DNA from: Candidatus Sedimenticola sp. (ex Thyasira tokunagai)
GTDB lineage: Bacteria > Pseudomonadota > Gammaproteobacteria > Chromatiales > Chromatiaceae
Reading direction: 5' to 3'
DNA: 64,000 bases
Assembly (NCBI GenBank): GCA_037318855.1
Contig: CP134874.1
Location: 3,906,598-3,970,597, forward strand
Shown here: piece after piece, positions 23,921 through 33,117 of the stretch
How positions within the stretch are numbered: the stretch's first letter is position 1
Layout of the letters: each line of letters begins with the position of its first letter
Notes under the pieces: generated by a model
What the model was told of the DNA's origin: nothing
Databases searched by the model: none
Seen by the model: only the letters and a program-made list of their open reading frames with translations
Translations under genes and position numbers: made by a program

Positions 23921-24337
23921 ATGGCGCCTCCAAAAAAGAGTTCGAAAAAGAAGGCAACCGAGCAGAAACTGGCCGTGGATGACCAGGGCATACCGATACT
24001 CGATGAGGTGGTGGAGTTTGATCCTATCTGTCAGGACAGCGTCGACAGTGAAGAACTGGATGATGCCTTGCCTCCCGCCCGCCTCAATCTGGGGCTGCCA
24101 GAGTACACGCCCCTTGTGGAGGCGATGCGCGAGAAGTTGAGACTACAACTCAGCTACGAACTCACCCCCTTGATCGAGAATGTCATCACCTCCGCCATCA
24201 CCCAAGCCACTCTAAACCTGGAGACGGCTATGCGTGAAGAGCTTTACGGTGTCCTACATCTCCGTCTCGATGAGATGATAGAACAGTCTCTGAACGAGCA
24301 TTTTGGTGACCCTGACTCCAGCACGAGCACTGAATAG
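23921..24337 (+). CDS. Hypothetical protein following holC
   Basis: The product is 138 residues from ATG 23921; a GTG two codons earlier overlaps holC. The N-terminus is basic (MAPPKKSSKKKATEQKL) and then acidic (EVVEFDPICQDSVDSEELDDAL). A helical part follows (LVEAMREKLRLQLSYELTPLIENVITSAITQATLNLETAMREELYGVLHLRLDEMIEQSL), probably a coiled coil. There are no membrane segments. Small proteins of this kind follow holC in some relatives and may be linked to the replisome, but I know of no assigned role. It converges on the MFS gene with a 46-bp gap. Confidence 0.8.
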   Translation: MAPPKKSSKKKATEQKLAVDDQGIPILDEVVEFDPICQDSVDSEELDDALPPARLNLGLPEYTPLVEAMREKLRLQLSYELTPLIENVITSAITQATLNLETAMREELYGVLHLRLDEMIEQSLNEHFGDPDSSTSTE

Positions 24338-24383
24338 GAGGAGTGGCTGCTGTTGGGAGCGGTGATGGGAATAGGCGCTACTT

Positions 24384-25598
24384 CTACAGCAACCGCAACT
24401 CAACCGTGCGCAGCCTCATTACCAAGAGAATACCCACACCGGCACATATCAGGATCAGCCACCAGGCTCCCAGCCAACCACCGGAGATACCGATTACCGC
24501 CGCCATCAGGGGCGGCCCCGAGAGGCTGCCGCCGTTAGCACCCTGAACTATGACTCCATTCACCGTAGCCACCTGCCCTGGAGTAGGGGCGTGAACGGCG
24601 GACGCTGCCAGAATGGCGGCCGGTAACAGCCCCCCCACCCCACTGAAAAGAAAAGCGAGGGGGATTTTCCACTCCGCACCAAGCAGTGGTGAGAATATCC
24701 CCACCGCACAGAGCGCTATCACAACAAAGGAAACCAGTTGCAATAGCCAGCGCGGGAACTCCCGGTGCAGCAACCAGGCCGCAACGAGATTACCGATAAT
24801 ATTGGCGGCAACTACCATCGCACCAAAAACGGCGGCGGTCGCGGCGTCCTCGCCCTGAGTCTCAATCAGAAAGAGAGGGAACCAGGAGATCACAGCAAAA
24901 TAGGGAATTGTGTAACAGGCGAAGATAGCCGCCAGTAACCAAGGACCGGGCACATGGGTTACCTTGCGAAGGTCCCTCCAGTCGCCTCTGCTCTTCGACA
25001 CTGGCGGTTCATTTTGCGCTGGTGACCGAATAGCAAGAAGAAACAGAAGAAGAAAGGCTGACAGCAGCAGTCCATTGGCAAACCACACACCCCGCCAATC
25101 GAGAGTTGTCAGCAACAGCGGTGTCAGCAACATGCCCAGGGCGATACCGGTGGGCATATAGATACTCCAGACCCCAAGGGCAAGACCGTAATCCTGCGGA
25201 TGACTCGCACCAACTATCATTCTTGGTGCCGACACCGCGATGCTCACCAGACCCAAGCCTGCAACAGTCCTGGCGGCGATAAGTGAGTAACCGCCTTGGG
25301 CGTAGCCGCCGGCAACGGCACCAAGCAACAACATCACTATACCGGCGACGATCATCTTGGCTATATCCACGCGGTCGGCAAAGACTCCGACAACAATTGC
25401 CAATGTAGCCGCCATCAGGCTGAATACCGACACAACCCAGCCGGCGGTGACCATGCCGATTCCCAGATCGGCGCTCAGTGCAGGAATGGCCGGTGGCACC
25501 TTGCCCAACTGCATCGCCGCAATGACACCCGCCAGGGTGGCAATGATAACGATGCGCCAGTCGGTTTTTCTATTGTTGGATGCTCTGCTCTGCAGCAT
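24384..25598 (-). CDS. MFS transporter (CynX/NimT-like)
   Basis: The 404-residue protein has about 12 TM helices. The first half has LGIGMVTAGWVVSVFSLMAATLAIVVGVFADRVDI, with the loop 2-3 motif GxxADRxD, and the second half starts near residue 215 after the loop SRGDWRDLRKVTHVPGPW. GVIVQGANGGSLSGPPLMAAV in the C-terminal half is reminiscent of MFS members of the CynX/NimT group that carry small anions. The substrate is not predictable. It shares one base with the end of the PhnA-like gene (25598), so they are co-transcribed on the minus strand. Confidence 0.85.
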   Translation of the reverse strand: MLQSRASNNRKTDWRIVIIATLAGVIAAMQLGKVPPAIPALSADLGIGMVTAGWVVSVFSLMAATLAIVVGVFADRVDIAKMIVAGIVMLLLGAVAGGYAQGGYSLIAARTVAGLGLVSIAVSAPRMIVGASHPQDYGLALGVWSIYMPTGIALGMLLTPLLLTTLDWRGVWFANGLLLSAFLLLFLLAIRSPAQNEPPVSKSRGDWRDLRKVTHVPGPWLLAAIFACYTIPYFAVISWFPLFLIETQGEDAATAAVFGAMVVAANIIGNLVAAWLLHREFPRWLLQLVSFVVIALCAVGIFSPLLGAEWKIPLAFLFSGVGGLLPAAILAASAVHAPTPGQVATVNGVIVQGANGGSLSGPPLMAAVIGISGGWLGAWWLILICAGVGILLVMRLRTVELRLL

Positions 25599-26173
25599 TA
25601 GCCCGATTTTTTAACAAACTTGGTCAAAATAACAATCCGCTGGCCTTCCACGCGACCTTCAATATGCTCGGGATTATCCGCCACCAGTGAGATACCACGC
25701 ACGGCCGTACCGCGCTTGGCGGTGAAGTTGGCACCCTTCACATTCAGATCCTTGATCAGCGTCACCGTATCACCCGCCTCGAGCACAGCACCATTACTGT
25801 CGAGATGCCTGGCCGAATCGTCTCCACCCAAACTTTCGGCCTGAGCCCAGGTCAGCATCTCATCATCCAGATAGAGCATATCGAGCAGCTCCTGCGGCCA
25901 GCCCTCCGCACTCAGACGCGTAAGCATGCGCCAAGCCATCACCTGAACCGCCGGCACCTGACTCCACATACTGTCGTTGAGACAGCGCCAGTGGTTGGCA
26001 TCCACTCTCTCGGGCTGTTCAATCTGCTCACGGCAGCTCTCACAGATAAGCACACACTTATCAGCATCGTTTTCTGAATCAGGTGGAACCTCATACACGC
26101 CCAGGCTCTCGGTTGCACCACACAGCTCACACTTTGAACCACTACGTGTGAGCAGCGCTTTTTCTATACTCAT
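25598..26173 (-). CDS. PhnA-domain protein
   Basis: This 191-residue protein has an N-terminal zinc-ribbon (CELCGATESLGVYEVPP ... VLICESCREQIEQPE) and the C-terminal PhnA domain (DSNGAVLEAGDTVTLIKDLNVKGANFTAKRGTAVRGISLVADNPEHIEGRVEGQRIVILTKFVKK). Members are annotated as alkylphosphonate utilisation PhnA/YjdM-like but lie outside phn operons here, and the role is uncertain. The next gene downstream is the MFS carrier. The start codon is well placed, with 500 bp of repeat-rich DNA upstream. Confidence 0.88.
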   Translation of the reverse strand: MSIEKALLTRSGSKCELCGATESLGVYEVPPDSENDADKCVLICESCREQIEQPERVDANHWRCLNDSMWSQVPAVQVMAWRMLTRLSAEGWPQELLDMLYLDDEMLTWAQAESLGGDDSARHLDSNGAVLEAGDTVTLIKDLNVKGANFTAKRGTAVRGISLVADNPEHIEGRVEGQRIVILTKFVKKSG

Positions 26174-26674
26174 GACCTATTTTCTCTTATTCAGCATTGA
26201 GGGTGGTTTGGGCAGAGTGCCCTGACTATCAGCAAGTCTGCCCGATGCCGTGTATGTCGTCGAGCAGTCTATTGATCAAATTAACTGCATTAACCGCGAT
26301 TACCTACTTCACTCTCCGGGTGAATTACGCTACAAGGCGGATAGCACACTCGGGTTGACGCATTACGGCGTTACAACTCCTTGGAATAGAGCAACTATGA
26401 CCCGTCGTTGTGCCTTGTACTGCACCAACCCAAGTGCACTCTCCACCCTGTCCAACTGAGGATTCTAGGTTGAAGGTGGTTTGGGCAAGTGCCCGGAATG
26501 CGGGAACGGAGCAGCAAGTCTGCCTGATGTGAGGTATATCGTCGAGTAGTCTCTTACTCAAACTGAGCTATCCCGAAAACCATCTTGATATGGGAACAAC
26601 AATACTCATGGGAACGAACTTGTTCGTGATTGACTAGACTATAGGTATAGATAGAACGAGGCATCTGACTAATA
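26174..26674. repeat. Direct duplication flanking a MITE (family 1, copy 1)
   Basis: The block GGTGGTTTGGGCA ... CAGCAAGTCTGCC-GATG ... ATCGTCGAG-AGTCT occurs at about 26199-26272 and again at 26474-26560. Between them lies a copy of the ~238-bp MITE, whose right TIR CAACTGAGGATTCTAGG is at 26453-26469. Its left TIR has decayed. A CGAACTTGTTCGT palindrome is at 26616-26628. No gene is seen. Confidence 0.65.
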
Positions 26675-27238
26675 ATGAAGAGCTGGTTCTGGATATTGGG
26701 AATAGTGATCCTACAAGGCTGCGCCACAACTACAACCTATGACCCATCCTCACGCTGGTATCACCCACCGGTGGGTTCAGTAGTGCAACTGCACGAAGAC
26801 CTTGTGATAGTCCCCAGGCATACCCGGGTCTATCTGCAGGATGGCGAGGTGTGGGGCTATAGCCAGGTGGATATGGTCTATCCGTTCTGCAATTTTGAGG
26901 TGCGTGAACGTAAGCCCACCCAAGCGCAGACGATTAAAGCCGACCACTTCACTATCACCCGGGTCGAAGAGGGTTCAGTGCTGGTGGTGGAGCGTGAGCC
27001 CGTACAACTGGCGAGTGCCGAAATGAGAAATCGATTCCGGCATTGGATTATCTGGAAGGACGGCCCCAGAGGCATCAACCGTTTCCGTCACCACTGGCTC
27101 GGTTCCGACAGTCAGCATAATGTGATGCGTCTCACCTGCTACGGCGGAAAAAGTGAAGAGAGCGAGGCCCAACTACCGACACTGGAGGAGATCCGCCAAG
27201 TACTGGGAAACAAGGTGACAATTCATCTCACTCCCTGA
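26675..27238 (+). CDS. Hypothetical lipoprotein
   Basis: The 187-residue protein has a lipoprotein signal, MKSWFWILGIVILQGC, with the lipobox LQGC and Ala at +2, so outer-membrane sorting is expected. The mature part contains GSVVQLHEDLVIVPRHTRVYLQDGEVW, a likely beta-rich domain, and a conserved-looking YPFCNFEVRERKPTQAQTIKADHFTITRV. The second half has RFRHWIIWKDGPRGINRFRHHW and CYGGKSEESEAQLPTLEEIRQVLG. Proteins of this pattern are common hypothetical lipoproteins in gammaproteobacteria. Function unknown. Confidence 0.8.
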   Translation: MKSWFWILGIVILQGCATTTTYDPSSRWYHPPVGSVVQLHEDLVIVPRHTRVYLQDGEVWGYSQVDMVYPFCNFEVRERKPTQAQTIKADHFTITRVEEGSVLVVEREPVQLASAEMRNRFRHWIIWKDGPRGINRFRHHWLGSDSQHNVMRLTCYGGKSEESEAQLPTLEEIRQVLGNKVTIHLTP

Positions 27239-27341
27239 TCTCTATCGAGTCTGGCATGGCAAGAAATGAGTCGGTTGTTTTCATCAGGGAGGATTTTATT
27301 GATTGACAGAAGAGATCTGTGACGTTGAGAATGACGACCTC

Positions 27342-27553
27342 TTGGGAATCTCTGAATAAGTCTGGACGAATTGAATTGTGCTCAGGAGGCACAAGATCAA
27401 GGCGAAGATCGCAGCTAACGCTACCGCATCCTGCTCTCGCTCATTACCTACATCCATGTAGGCAATAGCAGGCTATTAGCAAGATTTTCAACACAGATAT
27501 TGTGCCTCCTGAGTGCAAGGCAGTCGTTCATGACTTGTTCAGAGGTTTCCTTA
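27342..27553. repeat. MITE family 2, copy next to epd
   Basis: The outer inverted repeats are GGGAATCTCTGAATAAGTC (27344-27362) and GACTTGTTCAGAGGTTTCC (27532-27550), matching at 16 of 19 bases. Inner inverted blocks CTCAGGAGGCACAA (27391-27404) and TTGTGCCTCCTGAG (27500-27513) pair exactly. There is no coding content. The element ends about 30 bp before the epd start codon and thus probably lies in its promoter region. Confidence 0.65.
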
Positions 27554-27585
27554 ATGTCACTGCAGAGCAATCTGCGAGTTCTTTG

Positions 27586-28608
27586 ATGACTATTCGAATT
27601 GCGATTAATGGATATGGCCGTATCGGTCGCAGTCTGCTGCGCGCTCTCTACGAAACCGAGGCGTGCCGTCACTTGCAGATCGTTGCCATCAACGAACTGG
27701 CTGACTGCAAAACCATCGCCCATCTGACAAAATATGACTCCACCCACGGAAGGTTCCCCGGTAAAGTTGATGTGCAGAACGACTGGTTGAGTATCAACAA
27801 CGACCGGATTCGGATACTACACCTTGAGCGTATCGAAGATCTCCCCTGGGCCGACCTGGAGATCGATCTGGTACTGGAGTGTACCGGCACCTTCAGTGAT
27901 CGAATCACGGCACAGAAGCATATCGATTGTGGCGGCAAGCGTGTTCTCTTCTCCCAGCCGGCACAGGCGGATGTCGATGCCACTATCGTCTATGGCTTTA
28001 ATGAATCAGCGCTAAGCGGTAGTGAGACTATCGTCTCCAGCGCCTCCTGCACCACCAATTGCAGCGTGCCGGTAATCAAGGCGTTGCACGACGCTTTTGG
28101 TGTTGAAAGCGGAGTAATCACCACCATTCACTCGGCGATGAACGACCAGCCGGTGATCGATGCCTACCACCATACGGATCTGCGCAAAACCCGCTCGGTA
28201 TTTCAGTCGATCATTCCGGTCGATACCGGCTTGGCACGTGGCATCGATCGCCTGTTGCCTGAACTGGTTGGGCGATTTGAGGCTCAGGCGATGCGTGTGC
28301 CGACGGTGAATGTCTCGGCAGTGGATATGTCGGTCGTGGTCTCAGAGGATGTCACCCCCGAGCAGGTCAACCGTGTTTTGAAAGAGGCATCGGAGACCCG
28401 CTTCAATGGCGTACTGGGTTATACCGAAGAGCTACTGGCCTCGTGCGATTTTAATCACGATGCACGCTCAGGCATTGTAGACGCCGGTCAGACGCGGGTG
28501 GCAGGCAAGCACCTGATCAAGGTGCTGACCTGGTTTGATAACGAGTGGGGCTACGCCAATCGCATGCTGGATGTTGCCTGCACCTGGGCCAAAAAGCTTA
28601 ATTGCTGA
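27586..28608 (+). CDS. epd: Erythrose-4-phosphate dehydrogenase
   Basis: This 340-residue GAPDH-family enzyme starts at ATG 27586 (MTIRIAINGYGRIGRSLLRAL), chosen because the NAD-binding strand must be at the N-terminus. VAINELADCKTIAHLTKYDSTHGRF replaces the typical GAPDH VAVND segment, a hallmark of Epd. Other features are SSASCTTNCSVPVIK with the catalytic Cys, TTIHSAMNDQPVIDAYH, and TWFDNEWGYANRMLD. Epd oxidises erythrose-4-phosphate toward pyridoxal phosphate synthesis; it could also be a GAPDH. The usual neighbours pgk and fba are absent. A MITE abuts the upstream side. Confidence 0.87.
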   Translation: MTIRIAINGYGRIGRSLLRALYETEACRHLQIVAINELADCKTIAHLTKYDSTHGRFPGKVDVQNDWLSINNDRIRILHLERIEDLPWADLEIDLVLECTGTFSDRITAQKHIDCGGKRVLFSQPAQADVDATIVYGFNESALSGSETIVSSASCTTNCSVPVIKALHDAFGVESGVITTIHSAMNDQPVIDAYHHTDLRKTRSVFQSIIPVDTGLARGIDRLLPELVGRFEAQAMRVPTVNVSAVDMSVVVSEDVTPEQVNRVLKEASETRFNGVLGYTEELLASCDFNHDARSGIVDAGQTRVAGKHLIKVLTWFDNEWGYANRMLDVACTWAKKLNC

Positions 28609-28630
28609 ACACGTCAATGCTGTAGCCTGC

Positions 28631-28694
28631 GTAGGAGCGAACTTGTTCGCAAAGAAAACACCCCGGAGTTTATCGCGAACAAGTTCGCTCCTAC
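28631..28694. repeat. REP-like 20-bp perfect inverted repeat
   Basis: GTAGGAGCGAACTTGTTCGC and its exact complement on the other strand flank a 24-bp loop, 23 bp after the epd stop. It may act as a 3' end stabiliser or terminator for epd mRNA; there is no T-run. Confidence 0.75.
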
Positions 28695-28762
28695 ATCAAA
28701 CATGATGCAAAGCAGCAAAACCACTGGAGCCAAAGGACAACCAAGATTAGAATAATCTGCCT

Positions 28763-29221
28763 ATGACTAAAGAACAGCAACAAGCCGACAGCATCGGCGA
28801 ATGGATGCAGGCACAGGACCGCTACGCCAACCTGCTGGGCATCAAACTCGATGAGGTAAAGCCGGGCTACAGCCGGGCATCCCTCACCGTCACCGGCGAT
28901 ATGCTCAACTCCGTTGGTATCACCCATGGCGGCGTCACCTTCTCCCTCGCCGACTTCGCCTTTGCCGTTGCCGCCAACTCCCACGGCCGAGTGGCCGTCG
29001 CCCTGTCGGCACAAATCAACTACCCGGCCGCCAGCCGGGAGGGCGATAAACTGACGGCAACTGCACAGGAGGAGAGTCTGAGTGGCAGAACCGGACTCTA
29101 TACCATCGAGGTCCGTACGACTGATGACCGTCTTGTGGGACTTTTTACCGGCAGCGTCTTTCGCCGCTCCGACAACCTATCCGACTGGATGAATAGTAAC
29201 CAAGAAGAGGCTACACCATGA
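28763..29221 (+). CDS. paaI: PaaI-family hotdog thioesterase
   Basis: This 152-residue single hotdog-fold acyl-CoA thioesterase starts MTKEQQQADSIGEWMQAQDRYANLLGIKLDEVKPGYSRASLTVTGDMLN. It has the PaaI catalytic region VGITHGGVTFSLADFAFAVAANSHGRVAVALSAQINY, including the HGG(V/A)xFxLAD motif whose Asp acts in hydrolysis. PaaI releases CoA from dead-end phenylacetyl-CoA products. The stop overlaps the paaK start by four bases, so it forms an operon with paaK and probably with iorA and iorB downstream. Confidence 0.9.
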   Translation: MTKEQQQADSIGEWMQAQDRYANLLGIKLDEVKPGYSRASLTVTGDMLNSVGITHGGVTFSLADFAFAVAANSHGRVAVALSAQINYPAASREGDKLTATAQEESLSGRTGLYTIEVRTTDDRLVGLFTGSVFRRSDNLSDWMNSNQEEATP

Positions 29222-30516
29222 TCCTGCACACCGATATTGAGACCATGCCCAGGGAAGATCTTGAAGCGCTGCAGTTAGTGCGCCTAAAGGCGACAGTAGA
29301 GCGCTGTTACCACACGGTAAAACACTATCGGGACGCCATGGATGAGCTGCAGCTCAAACCCGCTCACATCAAAACTCTGGCCGATGTGCAGCTTCTCCCC
29401 TACACCAAGAAAGAGCACCTGCGGGAGAACTACCCGTTCGGCATGTTTGCCGTCCCCACCGATCAGGTGGTACGGGTACACGCCTCCTCCGGCACCACCG
29501 GTAAGCCCACCGTGGTGGGCTACACCAAACGTGATATCAAACACTGGTCTGAACTGGTGGCCCGCTGTCTCGCAAGCTCCGGTCTGCGTGGTGGCGACCG
29601 ACTGCAGAACGCCTACGGCTACGGTCTCTTTACCGGCGGCCTCGGCCTCCATTACGGTGCTGAAGAGCTTGGCGTGATGGTCACCCCCATGTCCGGCGGC
29701 CAGACCCGTAAGCAGCTGATGCTGATGCAGGACTTCGCCCCCACCGCCATCAGCTGCACCCCCTCCTACGCCCTCAATATCGCCGAAGAGGCGGAGGCGA
29801 TGGGGATCGATGTGCGCAAACTACCGTTAAAGGTGGGTATCCACGGCGCTGAGCACTGGACCGAAGAGATGCGCCACGAGATAGAAGCGCGCCTCGGTAT
29901 TGATGCCATCGACATCTACGGCCTCTCTGAGGTGATGGGGCCTGGTGTCGGCAACGAGTGTATCGAAGCGAAAAACGGCCTGCACATCTGGGAGGACCAC
30001 TTTCTGGTGGAGTGTGTCGATGTCGACACCGGCAAGCCTCTGCCCTATGGCGAAGAGGGAGAGATCGTATTCACCTCGCTAACCAAAGAGGCGTTTCCGA
30101 TCATCCGCTACCGCACCCGTGACATTTCGGTACTCGATCCCGCACCCTGCAAATGTGGCCGTACCCATGTACGCATGCGTCGCATCACCGGTCGTAGCGA
30201 TGACATGCTGATTATCCGTGGCGTCAACGTCTACCCCTCCCAGGTGGAGGCGATCCTGATGCAGACCGAAACCCTCTCCCCCTTCTATCAGCTGGAGGTG
30301 TTCCGCGAAGGCACCATGGATACCCTGCTGGTCAATGTGGAGGCGAGCCCGCCACTGATGGAACAGTCAGAAGATACCCGTAACCAGGTGGCGAAAAAGC
30401 TGGTGCGTGATATCAAGGAGTTCATCGGAGTCAGCTGTACCGTAAAGGTAAAAGGGGTGGGTGAAGTACCGCGCTCTCAGGGCAAAGCGGTGCGGGTGAT
30501 CGATCACCGCAAGTAG
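29218..30516 (+). CDS. paaK: Phenylacetate-CoA ligase
   Basis: The 432-residue protein belongs to the ANL superfamily. The P-loop is RVHASSGTTGKPTVVGYTKRD, the A5 region is DIYGLSEVMGPGVGNEC, and the end has GRSDDMLIIRGVNVYPSQVEAILM. It converts phenylacetate (or another aryl acid), ATP and CoA to the CoA ester. It overlaps paaI at 29218-29221. No paaABCDE oxygenase genes follow, so the product likely feeds a route other than the aerobic paa pathway, or the enzyme supports IorAB reactions by activating the aryl acids that IorAB produces. Confidence 0.93.
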   Translation: MILHTDIETMPREDLEALQLVRLKATVERCYHTVKHYRDAMDELQLKPAHIKTLADVQLLPYTKKEHLRENYPFGMFAVPTDQVVRVHASSGTTGKPTVVGYTKRDIKHWSELVARCLASSGLRGGDRLQNAYGYGLFTGGLGLHYGAEELGVMVTPMSGGQTRKQLMLMQDFAPTAISCTPSYALNIAEEAEAMGIDVRKLPLKVGIHGAEHWTEEMRHEIEARLGIDAIDIYGLSEVMGPGVGNECIEAKNGLHIWEDHFLVECVDVDTGKPLPYGEEGEIVFTSLTKEAFPIIRYRTRDISVLDPAPCKCGRTHVRMRRITGRSDDMLIIRGVNVYPSQVEAILMQTETLSPFYQLEVFREGTMDTLLVNVEASPPLMEQSEDTRNQVAKKLVRDIKEFIGVSCTVKVKGVGEVPRSQGKAVRVIDHRK

Positions 30517-30545
30517 TGATTTTCGCGGGAGGAGATATCTACCAT

Positions 30546-30634
30546 GTAGGAGCTCCGCCCTCGGGGCGATGGAGCTTGGCAGGGCCTGTGCGACGTTCAT
30601 CGCGGCGGGGGCGTCGTTTCTACATGAAAGGCAT
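30546..30634. repeat. REP-like palindrome
   Basis: GTAGGAGCTCCGCCCTCGGGGCGATGGAGC on one side and GCGACGTTCATCGCGGCGGGGGCGTCGTTTCTACA on the other form an imperfect stem of the same family as 47741-47820 and 50338-50416. Confidence 0.6.
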
Positions 30635-30709
30635 CGCACTCAGCATGTAGGTTGGGCTGAGTTTGCGAAGCCCAACAAAATCAGAAGCTTGTTGAGCTTT
30701 CCACATGAT

Positions 30710-30946
30710 CCTAGAATCCTCAGTTGGGCAGGGTGGAGAGTGCAATTGCGGAGGTGCAGTACAAGGCACAACGACGAGGAATAGTTGTTCTATTCCAAGG
30801 AGTTGTAACGCCGTAATGCGCCACCGCAAGTGTGCTATCCGCCCTGCAGCGTGATTCACCCTGAGAGTGAAATAGGCGATCGCAGTCAATGCAATTAAAA
30901 TCAATGTGTTGCTCATAGAATGAAGCGGCCAACTGAGGATTCTAGG
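30710..30946. repeat. MITE family 1, copy 2
   Basis: A perfect 17-bp terminal inverted repeat CCTAGAATCCTCAGTTG (30710-30726) and its complement (30930-30946) bound a 237-bp unit without coding capacity. Internally it includes CAGGGTGGAGAGTGCA, GGCACAACGACGAGGAAT and GGAGTTGTAACGCCGTAATGCG, matching copies at 26.3 kb and 35.6 kb. Confidence 0.85.
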
Positions 30947-30991
30947 ATGATTCAAGGTTTCCCCTGTACCTATTGCTTGCCGGGTTGATAT

Positions 30992-31076
30992 TGTGGAGCG
31001 ACTTCAGTCGCGAAAGAATTTGGCACATTGTCAGGATTTAGTGCCACATCTATCGCGACTGAAGTCGCTCCCACAG
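30992..31076. repeat. REP-like inverted repeat
   Basis: TGTGGAGCGACTTCAGTCGCGA and TCGCGACTGAAGTCGCTCCCACA form a 21-bp stem with one bulge and a 38-bp loop. It lies upstream of iorA. Between it and the iorA start, CTTTACGTTAACGTAAAC at about 31130-31147 is a palindrome that could be an operator. Confidence 0.7.
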
Positions 31077-31208
31077 GGGAAGACACCACACTCAGAGCGC
31101 CTGGATTGCAAACTGGGGGTTACACTTACCTTTACGTTAACGTAAACTTGGAATTGTGACTGCACCCAGTTGGGTGCCGGTGAGACATCAGAGCACAGGA
31201 CCCAACCG

Positions 31209-33104
31209 ATGAATGCAGTAAATCCTCTCCCAAAAACCGACCGGCGCTTTATCTCCGGCAACGAAGCGGTGGCCCGCGGTGCCTGGGAAGCCGGCTGTCG
31301 GGTGGCGGCCGCCTACCCCGGCACCCCATCCACTGAGATTCTGGAGTACGCCTCTCTCCTTCCGGAGATGTACTCGGAGTGGTCGATCAACGAAAAGGTC
31401 TCTCTGGAGGTCGCGGTCGGCGCCTCTCTGGCCGGCAGCCGCGCCCTCTGTGCCATGAAACATGTAGGGCTCAATGTTGCCTCCGATGCTCTCATGACCC
31501 AGACCCTGATCGGTGTCACAGGTGGGCTGGTGATCGCGGTCGCTGACGACGTCGGCCTCTCCTCCTCTCAGAACGAGCAAGACTCACGCTTCTGGGGGCG
31601 TTTTGCCCATGTCCCTGTGCTGGAGCCTGCAGATGCCCAGGAGGCGTATGAACAGACCAAGTTTGCCTTCGAACTGTCAGAGAAGTTCAGCACGCCGGTG
31701 ATCCTGCGCCTCACCACCCGTATCTGCCATGTGAAAGGGGTGGTGACTCCGGGTGAACGCGTCGACACCATCCATGCCCAAGGCTTTGAAAAAAATCCCA
31801 AACGCTTTGTGATGACCCCTGCCAATGCCAAACATCGAATACCACTGATGTATGAACGGGAGGTAGAGCTTCAGAAGTACAGCGAAACCTGCCAACTCAA
31901 TATTCTGAAAGAGGGTGACGACAAGCGGGTTGGTTTTGTCACCTCAGGCCCGGCCTATATGCATATACTGGAGGCCTATCCGGATGCTCCAGTATTAAAA
32001 TTGGGCATGAGCTACCCGGTACCCATGGAACAGATCCGTGCCTTCGCCAGTCAGGTTGACCAACTGGTGGTGGCTGAAGAAGTAGAGCCGATCCTTGAGA
32101 CCGAAATCAAAGCGGCGGGGATTGAGGTTTTGGGTAAGGATATCCTGCCACGTATTGGTGAGTTGGCACCTCAGGTACTGCGCCCGGCGATAGGCAAACT
32201 ACTGGGTGAGAAGGTCGTTGCTGAAGCGACTCCGGCAGCAGTGGAGATAAAAATCCCCGCGGTAAAACTTGATCCTCCAAGCGGCATCAACCTCTTCCCC
32301 CGGCCACCCACCATGTGCGTCGCCTGTCCACATCTGGGCATCTATTACTGTCTTTCAAAGATCAGGAACACCAGCATCTCCGGCGACATTGGTTGTTACA
32401 CTCTGGGTGCAGGCCACCCATGGAACGCTCTCGACACTACCATCAGCATGGGTGCCTCCATGGGCGTGGCCCACGGGCTCGATAAGGGGCGCGTGGAAGC
32501 TGATGAGAACAAGCGGGTGGTGGCCGTAATCGGTGACTCCACCTTTATGCACATGGGTATGCAGGGGCTGCTAAACATCACCTATAACCGTGGCAATGTC
32601 ACCATTCTGCTGCTGGATAACCGCGCCGTCGGCATGACCGGTGGGCAGTACAACCCCGCCAGTGGCCGCGACATCCACGGCGAAGAGTCAATGAGAGTGG
32701 ACTTCCGTAAACTGTGTGAAGCACTGGGAGTTAAACCCGAGCGCATCCACGAAGTGAATCCCTACGAACTACCCACTCTGTTCAAGGCGCTACGCGAAGA
32801 GGTGAAAGTCAACGATACCTCGGTGATCATCACTGACCAACCCTGTGTACTGGTGGACTTCTACGGCGCACAGCCGGCCTTTACGGTAGATGAGAAGAAG
32901 TGCACAGGCTGCAAGAACTGTCTTGATATCGGCTGCCCGGCAATTCATGTGACCCGCAGGGAAACCGTGGTCAAGGCCAACGGCAAAGAGAAAGATCTGG
33001 CCTTCGTCAATATCGATACCGGCGCTTGTACCGGCTGTGATCTCTGCCCCAAAACCTGCGCCCCGGATGCGATCATACCGATGGCTGATTTTGTACGGCA
33101 GTGA
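31209..33104 (+). CDS. iorA: Indolepyruvate ferredoxin oxidoreductase, alpha subunit
   Basis: The product is 631 residues from ATG 31209 (MNAVNPLPKTDRRF). The N-terminal pyruvate-binding domain has FISGNEAVARGAWEAGCRVAAAYPGTPSTEI. The TPP-binding domain has SGDIGCYTLGAGHPWNALDTTISMGASMGVAHG and VVAVIGDSTFMHMGMQGLLNI ... NRAVGMTGGQ. The C-terminus has two [4Fe-4S] sites (CTGCKNCLDIGCP and CTGCDLCPKTCAP). The enzyme oxidatively decarboxylates aryl pyruvates from Trp, Phe or Tyr to aryl-acetyl-CoA and reduces ferredoxin. It works with IorB and suits anoxic or low-oxygen metabolism. The gap to iorB (~212 bp) holds an inverted repeat. Confidence 0.96.
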   Translation: MNAVNPLPKTDRRFISGNEAVARGAWEAGCRVAAAYPGTPSTEILEYASLLPEMYSEWSINEKVSLEVAVGASLAGSRALCAMKHVGLNVASDALMTQTLIGVTGGLVIAVADDVGLSSSQNEQDSRFWGRFAHVPVLEPADAQEAYEQTKFAFELSEKFSTPVILRLTTRICHVKGVVTPGERVDTIHAQGFEKNPKRFVMTPANAKHRIPLMYEREVELQKYSETCQLNILKEGDDKRVGFVTSGPAYMHILEAYPDAPVLKLGMSYPVPMEQIRAFASQVDQLVVAEEVEPILETEIKAAGIEVLGKDILPRIGELAPQVLRPAIGKLLGEKVVAEATPAAVEIKIPAVKLDPPSGINLFPRPPTMCVACPHLGIYYCLSKIRNTSISGDIGCYTLGAGHPWNALDTTISMGASMGVAHGLDKGRVEADENKRVVAVIGDSTFMHMGMQGLLNITYNRGNVTILLLDNRAVGMTGGQYNPASGRDIHGEESMRVDFRKLCEALGVKPERIHEVNPYELPTLFKALREEVKVNDTSVIITDQPCVLVDFYGAQPAFTVDEKKCTGCKNCLDIGCPAIHVTRRETVVKANGKEKDLAFVNIDTGACTGCDLCPKTCAPDAIIPMADFVRQ

Positions 33105-33117
33105 TAGAAACAGATAG

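Noticed and set aside
27502..27585. Longer epd start at 27502
   Set aside because: It would add 28 residues that lie within the MITE end and before the NAD-binding strand.
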